NCBI GenBank assembly: GCA_037141255.1
Contig: JBAXCX010000001.1
Span: 15,723 to 79,722, forward strand
Reading direction: 5' to 3'
DNA from: IMCC26207 sp037141255
Lineage (GTDB): Bacteria; Actinomycetota; Acidimicrobiia; Acidimicrobiales; Microtrichaceae
Length of the DNA: 64,000 bases
A program made the position numbers and the translations under genes. A model generated the notes under the pieces. It saw nothing but the letters and a program-made list of their open reading frames with translations. It was not told the DNA's origin and did not search any database. Of the stretch, positions 8,253 to 17,338 are shown in pieces (the first letter of the stretch is position 1; every line of letters starts with the position of its first letter).

Positions 8253-9881
8253 GTGCCTTATAACATTGCAGACCTGTTCGAACACACGGTTGACGTTCTT
8301 CCAGACCGGATTGCCCTAGTCGACGGCGAGAGCCGCCTGACGTATCAGCAACTTGACGACCGAGCCAACGCTTTGGGACACCACCTTGCGAGCTGTGGCG
8401 TACGCAAAGACGACCATGTCGGTATCTACGCGCAGAACTCACATGAATGGCTAGAAGCCATGCTGGGTTGTCTCAAGATTCGGGCAGTTCCCATCAACGT
8501 CAACTACCGATACGTCGAAGACGAACTCTCCTACCTGATTGGCAACGCTGAGCTCGTGGCCTGCATCTTCGATCAGGAATACGCCGATCGGCTCAGTGCG
8601 GTTGCCGGCCGCTCCCCCAAGCTCCAAACCTTTGTGCACATTGAAGACGAGTCCGGTGCCGAGGTTGCGGGATTGGGCTCGGTTTCTTTCTCCGACGCAA
8701 TTGCAATGAGCTCTCTGGAGCGCGACTTCCCGGAGCGTTCCGGCGACGACATTTACGTCATCTATACGGGCGGCACCACAGGCATGCCAAAGGGTGTGAT
8801 GTGGCGTAGCGAAGATATTTTCTTTGCGCTCGGCCAAGGAATCGATGCCCTCACCGGCGAGCGCGTCAGCAGCGAATACGAACGGGCCGAGCAAGCTGCG
8901 CTCAGTGAAACTCCGCTGATTTTCTGCATCATTCCTCCGCTGATGCATGGGGCGGCGCAGATCGCCACCCTGAGTCAATGGTTCTTGGGCAGCACGCTCG
9001 TTGTTGTTCGCAAGTTCGACCCCGAAGAAATCTGGACTTTGTTCGCCGATGAGGGTGTCAACTCGGTACTCATTACCGGAGATGCCATGGCTCGGCCGCT
9101 CGTTGATGCACTTGATGCGGAGCCAGAACGCTGGGACCTCTCGCAGCTCATCTCCGTGTCATCAAGCGCCGCCCTGTTCTCGCAGTCGGTCAAAGACCGC
9201 TACCTAGATCAGTTCCCAAACCTGATCATCACCGACTCGATTGGTTCAACAGAATCGGGTTTCAATGGTCTGACCTATGCGAGCAAAGGCGCAAAGGCCA
9301 CTGCTGGGGGTCCAACCGTTGCAGCGGGACGCGATGTGGTCATTCTCGATGAGGAACTGAAGATTATTCCCGATGGGGATCACCGGATCGGCAAGTTGGG
9401 CCGTGGGGGCAACATCCCGCTGGGCTATTACAACGACCCCGTGAAAACCGCCGAGACGTTTGTGGTTGCCGCCGACGGCAAGCGCTATGCAGTATCGGGC
9501 GACTCAGCGCAGTGGGCTGGGCCAGGTCAGATGACCATGCTCGGCAGAGGCTCTGTCTCGATCAATTCTGGTGGAGAAAAGATTTTCCCCGAGGAGGTCG
9601 AACAAGCCCTCAAGGCACACCCAGCAGTGTTTGATTGCACAGTCATCGGCGTGAGCGACGAGCGTTGGGGGCAAAAAGTTGCCGCCGTGGTTCAGTTCCG
9701 CCAAGGGCAAACTGCCACTCTTGTGGACTTGGTTGACCACACGCGTACTCATATTGCCGGATACAAGGTGCCTCGCGAACTTCATGTGGTCGATGTCATT
9801 TTGCGTTCCCCATCTGGCAAACCCGATTACCGATGGGCGAAGGAACTTGCAGAGTCGGGCAGAGCGAAAACCGAGGGCTAA
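8253..9881 (+). CDS. FadD19-like acyl-CoA ligase
   Basis: A 542-residue AMP-forming ligase that closely follows the FadD19 pattern (sterol side-chain CoA ligase of mycobacteria). It opens with NIADLFEHTVDVLPDR and has YTGGTTGMPKGVMWR as P-loop, then FTGDAMARPLVDAL-like ITGDAMARPLVDAL, ITDSIGSTESG and GRGSVSINSGGEKIFPEEVE. The C-terminal SPSGKPDYRWAKE carries the catalytic lysine. It begins with GTG and lacks a strong Shine-Dalgarno sequence. A KstR-type site lies just upstream, matching KstR control of sterol CoA ligases elsewhere. A second gene of the same family is at 23214. The exact substrate (steroid, terpenoid or fatty acid) is inference. Confidence 0.88.
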   Translation: MPYNIADLFEHTVDVLPDRIALVDGESRLTYQQLDDRANALGHHLASCGVRKDDHVGIYAQNSHEWLEAMLGCLKIRAVPINVNYRYVEDELSYLIGNAELVACIFDQEYADRLSAVAGRSPKLQTFVHIEDESGAEVAGLGSVSFSDAIAMSSLERDFPERSGDDIYVIYTGGTTGMPKGVMWRSEDIFFALGQGIDALTGERVSSEYERAEQAALSETPLIFCIIPPLMHGAAQIATLSQWFLGSTLVVVRKFDPEEIWTLFADEGVNSVLITGDAMARPLVDALDAEPERWDLSQLISVSSSAALFSQSVKDRYLDQFPNLIITDSIGSTESGFNGLTYASKGAKATAGGPTVAAGRDVVILDEELKIIPDGDHRIGKLGRGGNIPLGYYNDPVKTAETFVVAADGKRYAVSGDSAQWAGPGQMTMLGRGSVSINSGGEKIFPEEVEQALKAHPAVFDCTVIGVSDERWGQKVAAVVQFRQGQTATLVDLVDHTRTHIAGYKVPRELHVVDVILRSPSGKPDYRWAKELAESGRAKTEG

Positions 9882-9896
9882 ACATCTCAGGGGGCA

Positions 9897-11882
9897 TCAC
9901 TCCAGGACGGATTCAAGTTCGCTCTGAGCTTGCTCCCACTCTTGGAGTAGAAGGTCTGCAGTTGCCTTGGCAACGTCGAGGTCCTCGGCAAGTTGCCGAA
10001 CCCGTGCGTGATCATCGTATATTTCTGGGTCTGCGAGCTGAGCCGAGAGTTGCGAGGCTTCGGTCTCTGCTGCCTGTATTGCTCGCTCAAGCTTTTGCAC
10101 GTGCTGCTTTAGAGCTTTGGATGCTTTCTGCTTAGCTTGGCGCTCCTCGGCAGTCAGACGACGCGTCTCGAGTTTGTTCGTTCGTTTGCCGACCGTCTGG
10201 GTAGGCGAACCCGAGCCGCCCCGCAAGGGTGTACCTGCCGTTGCGGACCCTGCAGCGGCGGTCACTCCAGAGGGTGCAAGGACAGCCTCATCTACCTCGG
10301 GGTGAAAGATCACTCTGCCCTCGCGCACCTCGAGCAGCGAGTCAGCCACCGATCGAATCAGATAACGATCATGTGTCACGAGCAGCACCGTTCCCGGATA
10401 GGCAACGAGTGCATCTTCAAGCACGTCGCAACTCGGCAGATCAAGATGATTGGTGGGCTCATCTAATACCAGCAGGTTGACGGGATTCACCATGATTCGC
10501 GCAAGTGCCAATCGAGTGCGCTCGCCGCCAGACAGGTCTGCAATTCGGCGATCCACTGATTCGCCGCGGAATCCAAAACTGCCCAAAACTGAGCGCAGGT
10601 TGCGACCATGCTCATCTCCGACTGCTGCTCGAAACTCCTCAAGAACAGTTGCCTCGAATCGCAAAGAATCCACCTGATGCTGAGCGAACTCCGCAATATC
10701 GACGTTGTTACCGATTTCTACTTCGCCCGACATTGCTGGGATCTGGCCGAGCAGCAGTCTCAATAAGGTTGTCTTGCCCGCACCGTTTGGCCCAATGAGT
10801 GCCAGCTTCTGCCCACGCTCAACAATCAGATCAATATGTTTCAGAACAGCTTGACCGTCAAAGCCCACGCTTGCGTCACGGGTTTCAACCACCACTCGGG
10901 CCGATCGCTGTGGCGGTGGAAAACCAAATCGAGCCACCAAATCTTTGCGCTCTGGGGGTTGCAGCCGTTCGAGTTTCTCGAGTGCCTTCACTCTGCTTTG
11001 CACTTGCCGCGCTTTGGTTGCTTTGTAGCGGAATCGCTCGATGAACCGTTCCGTAGACGCAAGTTGTTTTTGTTGCGCCGCTGCCGCGGCCTCTGCAGCG
11101 GCGAGGCGCTCCTCGCGCTGCACGATGAACTCCGCAAACCCGCCGACGTACTCAACGGCCCGGCCGTGTGAGACCTCGACCACGCGCTCGGCTACGGCGT
11201 CAAGAAAATCACGGTCGTGTGAAACAAACAGAATCGCTCCAGACCAAGAGGCTAGATGTTGCTCAAGCCACGAGACGGACTCAACGTCGAGGTGATTGGT
11301 GGGCTCATCAAGTACTAACAAGTCAGGCGCGGAGAGCATCAGGCGAGCCAACGCCACACGCATCCGCCACCCACCCGAAAGGTCCTGAACGGGCCGGTCG
11401 GCGTCGGAACTCGAGAATCCCAATCCGGCAAGCACCTGCCGAGCTTCGGCTTCTACCCCGTAGCCGCCCAGCGTTTCAAAGTGGTGTTGAGCTGTGCCGT
11501 AGGCATCGAGTGCAGCGGATTGTGCCTCGGGGTCGGGGTGTGCTCCAGCCGGCCCCGTCTCTGCCACCTCATCGGCAAGGCGAAGGAGTTGCTTTTGAAG
11601 ATCCGTCACATGAGCGGCGCCGCGAAGCACTTCCTCGATGACCGACCCATGCACTTGTTCGGTCAGTTCCTGAGGCAAATAGCCGATACGGGTGTCTTTA
11701 CCCACATGGACTTCTCCAGAGTCGGCACGTTGTTCGCCAACGATGATTTCCAGCAGGGTCGTTTTTCCAACACCGTTGCCGCCAACAAGTGCAACGCGCC
11801 GGCCGGGCATGAGCTTAAAGGTGACCCCCTCGAACAGAGTCCGGCCACCGAAAGATTTTGTCAGGCCAGAAACAGTGATCAT
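9897..11882 (-). CDS. ABC-F family ATPase (Uup-like)
   Basis: A 661-residue soluble ABC-F protein with two nucleotide-binding domains and no membrane segments; relatives act on the ribosome. Walker A motifs are GGNGVGKTT (34-42) and GPNGAGKTT in the second half, and the signatures are LSGGW and LSGGE. LVLDEPTNHLD occurs in both halves. An Arg/Lys-rich linker (RFIERFRYKATKARQVQSRVKALEKL) joins the domains, as in all ABC-F proteins. The last 90 residues form a charged coiled coil (ERQAKQKASKALKQHVQKLE), which points to the Uup group. It is the last gene of the minus-strand set RecQ - ABC-F. Confidence 0.9.
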   Translation of the reverse strand: MITVSGLTKSFGGRTLFEGVTFKLMPGRRVALVGGNGVGKTTLLEIIVGEQRADSGEVHVGKDTRIGYLPQELTEQVHGSVIEEVLRGAAHVTDLQKQLLRLADEVAETGPAGAHPDPEAQSAALDAYGTAQHHFETLGGYGVEAEARQVLAGLGFSSSDADRPVQDLSGGWRMRVALARLMLSAPDLLVLDEPTNHLDVESVSWLEQHLASWSGAILFVSHDRDFLDAVAERVVEVSHGRAVEYVGGFAEFIVQREERLAAAEAAAAAQQKQLASTERFIERFRYKATKARQVQSRVKALEKLERLQPPERKDLVARFGFPPPQRSARVVVETRDASVGFDGQAVLKHIDLIVERGQKLALIGPNGAGKTTLLRLLLGQIPAMSGEVEIGNNVDIAEFAQHQVDSLRFEATVLEEFRAAVGDEHGRNLRSVLGSFGFRGESVDRRIADLSGGERTRLALARIMVNPVNLLVLDEPTNHLDLPSCDVLEDALVAYPGTVLLVTHDRYLIRSVADSLLEVREGRVIFHPEVDEAVLAPSGVTAAAGSATAGTPLRGGSGSPTQTVGKRTNKLETRRLTAEERQAKQKASKALKQHVQKLERAIQAAETEASQLSAQLADPEIYDDHARVRQLAEDLDVAKATADLLLQEWEQAQSELESVLE

Positions 11883-11907
11883 CGAACCGGCAGGTTACCG
11901 CTACTGC

Positions 11908-14040
11908 TCAGGGTCGACGCCAGAGCAGCAGCGGCAGCACGTCAGTAGCACCAGCACTGCGCAGCCCTTCGGCTACGACCGTCATGGTCCACCCCGAACG
12001 CAGATAATCATCAACAACTAGACAAGGGCCGTTGGGCAGATCAGTCCCGTCTGCTTGGCCGAACGAAAACGCTTGGAGCACATTTGCGGCCTGAGTGGAG
12101 GAGTTCTCCATTCGTGATTGCGGGGGTGCGTCGGGCTCTACACGTTGGACTGCTGCAACGAATTCTAACTTTCCAAGGGACCCAAGCGCCGCTGCAAGAC
12201 CCTCCACGAGCAGCGGTCGGGTCCGCGAGGGGATCCAGGTAATCCAGGTAGGACGCTGTTGCCAAGGCCACGCTTTGAGCACTGCAGTAAGTCCGGCGAT
12301 TAATTCCTGAGTGGGTGGCTGGTCTGGTCCGGAAAAAACTGGGGCCACGACCTCTGACCACCCCGGATCCGTGCCGAATGCGAGTGCCCTGCCAACGAGT
12401 GCCCGTTTGTCGGGAGCGATGTTGCCTCGACGGCCAGCAATACCTCGCGGCCACTGTTTGCGGGGCTCAATCGCCACCGTGACTCCTCGCAAGAACTCAA
12501 GCGCTGCTGCGCTCTCAAGCGGATTTCCCGAATCACTTTGGAGCGTTTGGTCCTGACCCGGTGCTTGGCCCGTGCAGTGATCGCAGCGACCGCAGTCTGT
12601 AGCTGCCAGATCATCAAGTTGCTCTCGCAAGAATCGCAATCGGCAACCTGGGGACTGCTGATAGTCGCGCATGGCACCCTGTTCGCTTCGGCGCGCAGCG
12701 GCGAGTTGCTCATAGCGTTCGGTGTCGTACTCCCAGAGGTTCTCGGTTTTTCGCCAGCGTGAACCCTCAAAATCGACTGCACCCTCAACGTCAAGAACTT
12801 TGAGTAGCGCCTCTAGGCGACCTCGACGAAGGTTCACCAGCGCCTCAAGCTCCATCACGGTAAGGGGGCCCTCTGAGCCAAGAACGGTGAGTACCTGTTC
12901 AACCACTGCTTGTGGCGGCATAGCAGTAGAGGCAAAATAGGCCCAGATATCCTCTTCGGTGCTCGTTGGCAGCAGCACAACCTGAGCCTGAACCAGCCCG
13001 CGCCCAGCGCGGCCGACTTGCTGGTAATAGGCAATCGGAGAAGATGGTGAGCCAAGGTGAATCACATATGCCAGCCGAGGATTGTCGTAACCCATCCCGA
13101 GCGCCGAGGTGGCAACCACACAGGTAAGCGAACCGTCATCAAGCGCTGCTTCAGTCGCCTCACGCTCAGCAGTGGGAGTGCTTCCGGTATAGGACTGAAC
13201 CGATACTCCCGTACTGGCCAAAAACGCAGCAGTTCGCTCGGCTTCTGACACCGTGAGGCAGTACACAAAACCCGGGCCGGAATGAGACTGAACCCAACTT
13301 GCAATCCAGGCCAGGCGTTCGGCGGCAGTAGCAATCTTCAACACGTAAAGATGCAGGGTTGGTCGATCTAGAGAGCCGCGAAACGTGAGCGTATTACTAC
13401 CAATCTGTGCAGCAACATCAGCCCCGACTCGGTGGTTTGCCGTGGCGGTTGCCGCCAGTACCGGCGTGTCAGGAGCCAAGCCAGATAACACGTCTGCGAT
13501 GCGGCGATAATCGGGCCGAAAGTCATGACCCCAATCAGAGATGCAATGCGCCTCGTCTATCACGAGAAGGCCAATTCTTGCTGCAAGACTGGGTAACACA
13601 TCTTGTCGAAATCGGGGGTTATTGAGCCGCTCCGGTGAGATCAGCAACACATCTACCTGATCGCTGCGAATCAGTTGCTCGATTGACTGCCAATCCTCAC
13701 TGTTCGAAGAGTTGATGGTGACTGCTCGGATTCCTGCGCGCTCGGCTGCTGCCACTTGGTTACGCATGAGTGCCAGAAGCGGCGACACCACCAAGGTGGG
13801 ACCCGAGCCCGCTTGGCGCAAAAGTTGCGTCGCAATCCAATACACCGCTGACTTCCCCCAGCCCGTGGCCTGCACCAACAGAACCCTGCGGTGATTCTGA
13901 ACAAGCTCAACAATTGCTTCAAGCTGATCTGCCCGCAGGGTTGCTTCGGGGCCAGCTAAGTCTCTGAGTAGCCGCGAGGCTGCTCGCTCGAAGGGCTCGA
14001 CTCCCAAGGACTCTGCTTCGAAGCTCAGCGCGTTCCCCAC
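11908..14040 (-). CDS. recQ: RecQ-family DNA helicase with C-terminal PRTase-like domain
   Basis: A 710-residue superfamily 2 helicase that unwinds DNA in repair. Motif I is QATGWGKS, motif II DEAHCISDWGHDFRPDY, motif VI QQVGRAGRG. A RecQ-type zinc site follows (CRLRFL then CGRCDHC). The C-terminal 200 residues are not standard HRDC; they end in CLVVDDYLRSGWTMTVVAEG, a PRPP-loop-like pattern (VVDD-x-x-S/T-G-x-T) seen in phosphoribosyltransferase-type domains. Similar C-termini occur in other actinobacterial RecQ proteins. The GTG start overlaps the end of the Lrp gene by 16 bases, so the two may be coupled; a later in-frame GTG is a possible alternative. Confidence 0.88.
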   Translation of the reverse strand: MGNALSFEAESLGVEPFERAASRLLRDLAGPEATLRADQLEAIVELVQNHRRVLLVQATGWGKSAVYWIATQLLRQAGSGPTLVVSPLLALMRNQVAAAERAGIRAVTINSSNSEDWQSIEQLIRSDQVDVLLISPERLNNPRFRQDVLPSLAARIGLLVIDEAHCISDWGHDFRPDYRRIADVLSGLAPDTPVLAATATANHRVGADVAAQIGSNTLTFRGSLDRPTLHLYVLKIATAAERLAWIASWVQSHSGPGFVYCLTVSEAERTAAFLASTGVSVQSYTGSTPTAEREATEAALDDGSLTCVVATSALGMGYDNPRLAYVIHLGSPSSPIAYYQQVGRAGRGLVQAQVVLLPTSTEEDIWAYFASTAMPPQAVVEQVLTVLGSEGPLTVMELEALVNLRRGRLEALLKVLDVEGAVDFEGSRWRKTENLWEYDTERYEQLAAARRSEQGAMRDYQQSPGCRLRFLREQLDDLAATDCGRCDHCTGQAPGQDQTLQSDSGNPLESAAALEFLRGVTVAIEPRKQWPRGIAGRRGNIAPDKRALVGRALAFGTDPGWSEVVAPVFSGPDQPPTQELIAGLTAVLKAWPWQQRPTWITWIPSRTRPLLVEGLAAALGSLGKLEFVAAVQRVEPDAPPQSRMENSSTQAANVLQAFSFGQADGTDLPNGPCLVVDDYLRSGWTMTVVAEGLRSAGATDVLPLLLWRRP

Positions 14041-14480
14041 TGATACGTCTGCTTTCGTAGGCTGAGATACATGATCGTCTCGGTAGACAACACGCCAGGA
14101 ATCTGGCGTATTTGATCGTTGAGAAGAGCGAACAACGCGTCGTCATCGCTGACAACTACCTCGGCAAGAAGGTCAACCGACCCAGCAGTCACTACTAGGT
14201 AATCCACTTCTACAATTTTTTCTAGCTGATCGGCAACGTCTCGAACGTTTCCATCAACCTTGATGAGCACCATTGCTTGGCGACTCAATCCGAGTTGCAT
14301 CGGATCTGTTACCGCAACAATCTGCATGGCCTGCTGATCGAGCATGCGCTGAACCCGTTGGCGAACTGCAGCCTCGGACAGACCAACCTCTTTTGCTAAC
14401 TGCGTATACGGACGACGCCCATCGCGTTGCAGCAGACGCAGCAATGCACGATCAAGAGCATCAAGAGATTGTGACGGCAT
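14025..14480 (-). CDS. Lrp/AsnC-family transcriptional regulator
   Basis: A 151-residue regulator with an N-terminal winged helix (LDALDRALLRLLQRDGRRPYTQLAKEVGLSEAAVRQRVQ) and a C-terminal ligand-binding RAM domain (VDGNVRDVADQLEKIVEVDYLVVTAGSVDLLAEVVV). I place the start at 14480, where AAGGGAGG stands 6 bases upstream; an upstream start at 14537 would add a hydrophobic leader with no ribosome site. Lrp-type proteins commonly control amino acid and polyamine catabolism. The oxidase, aminotransferase and dehydrogenase genes lie immediately upstream on the same strand, so it is the natural candidate regulator of that module (inference). Confidence 0.88.
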   Translation of the reverse strand: MPSQSLDALDRALLRLLQRDGRRPYTQLAKEVGLSEAAVRQRVQRMLDQQAMQIVAVTDPMQLGLSRQAMVLIKVDGNVRDVADQLEKIVEVDYLVVTAGSVDLLAEVVVSDDDALFALLNDQIRQIPGVLSTETIMYLSLRKQTYQWGTR

Positions 14481-14549
14481 TAAATCCTCCCTTCCAACGA
14501 GCACCAGAAGCAACACGCTAGCGAACAACTCCGGCAAGAATCGCCAGAG

Positions 14550-15965
14550 TTAATGACCGCCAGTAAACAAGCTCATTGCCCGATCGGCAACGGTTGCTGG
14601 CCTGCGGCGCCGCCGCTCGGAGGAATCGGCAAAGCCTGCAAGGCGCCGGCCAGCTTCTACACCGAGCCACCTGAGTGGTTCCGGCTCCCATTGGCGCGAT
14701 ACATGACCAACCCAGGGCAGATGTACCAATTCGGAGTCAACTCCCAGCACCAAATCCGCCAAGGTACGACCGGCCAGATTGGTTGTAGATAATCCGTCTC
14801 CTACATAGCCACCAGCAGATCCCAAGCCGCTGGCGGGATTGAAATGGATCGAGGCTGTCCAATCGCGTGGCACTGCGAGCGGGCCACCCCAAGAATGCGT
14901 TATGACGGCATCTTTCGTGACCGGAAACAGTTCATGAAGAACCGAGGCGAGGGATGCAAATATTCCCGAATCAGAATCGAATCGGTCCTGCACTGCAGAA
15001 CCAAAGTGGTAAGGAGCACCGCGACCACCAAAGGCAAAGCGGCCATCGGCTGTTCGTTGGCCATAGATCAACAAATGCCGGCCGTCCGTAAATGTCTCAC
15101 GCGAAGCCAATCCGATCTCTTGCCACATCTCAGGTGATAATGGCTCGGTGGCAATCATGAGCGAGTAGAGGGGTAAAACCTTGCGCCGCTGTTGTGGCAT
15201 CAGTGGGGTATAGCCCTCGAGGCATTGCAGAACTACCTCGGCGGCGACTGAGCCCTGATTTGTCTGCACCTTTCGGGGGTTGATCGAGGTCACCCTGCTG
15301 CGTTCATAGATTTTCACCCCAGCAGATTCAACACCTCTAGCCAAACCGCGAACTAGTTTCGCCGGCTGCACCGCTGCACAATGCGGGGTGAACACTGCAC
15401 CCAAAACACCTGGAACTCGAACGCGCTCTGCAACCTGCTCTGTTGTCAGCCAACGAGAATCCTCATTGCCAAACCCCCAAGACCGCTGATGCTCAACTTG
15501 GGCCTGCAAACGTGGCACGTGTGCCGGGTTCGTGGCCAAAGATAAGGTTCCGCCACGAGCAAAGTCTGCTTGAATCCCTAGCTCGGTTACGGTGCGCTCA
15601 ACCTCGCTGACGGTGTCGATCATTGCCCGAAATTGAGCAGTGGCACTTGCCCGCTTACCTGCAGGCGACGGGCTCTTACTGATTTCGGCTAGCTGATCCA
15701 AAGATGCTGGAAACAGTGCCGAACACCAACCGCCGTTGCGGCCGGAGGCACCAAAACCACATATCTCGGCTTCGAGTACCACAATGCGAAGCCCTGGGGA
15801 CTGAGCGTTAAGATAGTGCGCAGCCCACAGGCCAGTGAGGCCACCGCCCACGATGACCACATCGGCGGACGCGTTCTCAGACAGAGAAGCCCGCGGGCTG
15901 AGGTCATCCCCACAAGAGTCCAGCCAGAAACTCCGAGAGCGGTACTCGCTCAGCGCGTTGCCCAC
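14550..15965 (-). CDS. FAD-dependent amine/amino-acid oxidase (PuuB/DadA-like)
   Basis: A 471-residue flavoprotein of the DAO family, resembling gamma-glutamylputrescine oxidase and related amine oxidases. The dinucleotide-binding motif VVIVGGGLTGLWAAHYL lies near residues 34-50 with the acidic residue in VVLEAEICGFGASGRNGG. The C-terminal GYVGDGLSTTNLAGRTLADL closes the FAD site. It starts with GTG 2 bases before the aminotransferase stop, so the three catabolic genes 17332-18771, 15968-17338 and this one form one minus-strand operon. Likely substrate: putrescine or a derivative. Its first six codons match the start of recQ almost exactly. Confidence 0.85.
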   Translation of the reverse strand: MGNALSEYRSRSFWLDSCGDDLSPRASLSENASADVVIVGGGLTGLWAAHYLNAQSPGLRIVVLEAEICGFGASGRNGGWCSALFPASLDQLAEISKSPSPAGKRASATAQFRAMIDTVSEVERTVTELGIQADFARGGTLSLATNPAHVPRLQAQVEHQRSWGFGNEDSRWLTTEQVAERVRVPGVLGAVFTPHCAAVQPAKLVRGLARGVESAGVKIYERSRVTSINPRKVQTNQGSVAAEVVLQCLEGYTPLMPQQRRKVLPLYSLMIATEPLSPEMWQEIGLASRETFTDGRHLLIYGQRTADGRFAFGGRGAPYHFGSAVQDRFDSDSGIFASLASVLHELFPVTKDAVITHSWGGPLAVPRDWTASIHFNPASGLGSAGGYVGDGLSTTNLAGRTLADLVLGVDSELVHLPWVGHVSRQWEPEPLRWLGVEAGRRLAGFADSSERRRRRPATVADRAMSLFTGGH

Positions 15966-15967
15966 CG

Positions 15968-17338
15968 TTAGCGCGTCAACTCGGCCGCAAACTCGGCGAA
16001 CGCATGCACGTAGCGATCAATGTCTTCGTCCTCATGTTGCACCGAGAGAGTCCATTGCTCTTCGTCTCCCGGAGTCATGAACACGCCACGGTTAACCATC
16101 CACGGGTAGCTGGCCTCATAGATACTCAGATCAGTTTCCAGAAAATCTCGGTAGCTGGTCAAGGGTTGCGAGCGGTATGAGACGCACCCTTTGCAGCCAA
16201 GATCTACCGTATGAGCCGGGAGTTGGTACTCATCAATGATCGATTGAATCCCACTCGCTAGGCGAGCCCCGAGCCTGTCGAACTTTGCATAAGCCTCGGC
16301 GGTGAGAACCTGCGTGAGTGTTGCGAGTCCTGCAGCTACCGAAAGTGGGTTGCCGTTGTAGGTGCCCTGATGTGCCGCACCTTGATTGATCTGATCCATG
16401 ATGTCGGCCCGGCCACCGAATGCCCCAAGCGGAGTGCCTCCACCGATAGATTTTGCCCAGCAGGCTAGGTCGGCCTCAACCCCAAATCTTTGCTGAGCGC
16501 CACCCTCGGCGATGGTTCCGCCACACTTCACCTCATCAAAGATCAGGATGACGCCGTAACGGGTGCAGATCTCACGCACTTGTTCTAGGTACCCGGGCTG
16601 CGGAACCACGATCCCGATGTTCATCATCACTGGTTCCATGATGAGCGCCGCAATCTGGTTACCCTCGGTCTCGAACAGGCGCTCGAGTGCAGGTGCGTCA
16701 TTAAATGGCACCACACGAATCCACTGAGACATTCCAGCGGGCACGCCCTTGGACTTGGGAGTAGCAACCGGTGCATCGCGTCCACCCATCACGTCGGCCC
16801 CGGGCAACACCGAATACATCAGTTGGTCTACGTGGCCGTGATAGGAGCCTTCGATTTTGGCAATGACATCGCGGCCCGTGGCGGCACGAGCAACGCGAAT
16901 AGCCGTGCTCGTGGACTCTGTGCCGGAGTTTGTAAATCTCACTTGGTCAACCGAGAAGCGTCTGCAGAGTTCCTCTGCCAGCGCAACAGTATTTTCTACC
17001 GTGACTGCAAAGTGCGTTCCCGACTGAGCCGCAGTGGTAATCGCTTCGACAACCACGGGGTGGGCGTGGCCAACCGCCATGGTCCCAAACCCGTTGTGAA
17101 AGTCAACGTATTCATTGTTGTCCACATCCCAGACCTGGGCACCCTTGCCATTTCGCAAATACACCGGGTAGGGGTCACCCAACTGAAAGCTTGATGCAAC
17201 CCCTCCTGGCATCGAGTGAAGCGCTCGCTCATAGAGCGCCTTTGATGCTGCGGTGCGAGCGAGAAGTTTGGGCATCTCCTCAGCCGCAATCTGCCGAGCT
17301 CGCGCACTGAATTCACTTTCAACTGAGGAGCTCACCAC
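15968..17338 (-). CDS. Class III PLP aminotransferase, polyamine-catabolism context
   Basis: A 456-residue aminotransferase of the glutamate-1-semialdehyde aminomutase-like branch of class III. PLP-binding elements are SGTESTSTAIRVAR, the GSYHGHVDQ segment, LIFDEVKCGG and AKSIGGGTPLGAFGG, whose lysine forms the Schiff base. Heme synthesis is unlikely because it overlaps the aldehyde dehydrogenase gene by 7 bases and sits in an amine-catabolic operon facing polyamine uptake genes. A role in transamination of putrescine or gamma-aminobutyrate is the best inference. It starts with GTG inside the dehydrogenase stop region, implying translational coupling. Confidence 0.85.
   Translation of the reverse strand: MVSSSVESEFSARARQIAAEEMPKLLARTAASKALYERALHSMPGGVASSFQLGDPYPVYLRNGKGAQVWDVDNNEYVDFHNGFGTMAVGHAHPVVVEAITTAAQSGTHFAVTVENTVALAEELCRRFSVDQVRFTNSGTESTSTAIRVARAATGRDVIAKIEGSYHGHVDQLMYSVLPGADVMGGRDAPVATPKSKGVPAGMSQWIRVVPFNDAPALERLFETEGNQIAALIMEPVMMNIGIVVPQPGYLEQVREICTRYGVILIFDEVKCGGTIAEGGAQQRFGVEADLACWAKSIGGGTPLGAFGGRADIMDQINQGAAHQGTYNGNPLSVAAGLATLTQVLTAEAYAKFDRLGARLASGIQSIIDEYQLPAHTVDLGCKGCVSYRSQPLTSYRDFLETDLSIYEASYPWMVNRGVFMTPGDEEQWTLSVQHEDEDIDRYVHAFAEFAAELTR

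Noticed and set aside
7605..8285. Minus-strand open frame opposite the 3' end of the WS/DGAT gene
   Set aside because: Antisense shadow; no recognisable domain and no ribosome site.
15968..17338. Glutamate-1-semialdehyde aminomutase of heme synthesis (hemL)
   Set aside because: The sequence is similar in fold, but overlap with an aldehyde dehydrogenase and the polyamine context argue for a catabolic aminotransferase.
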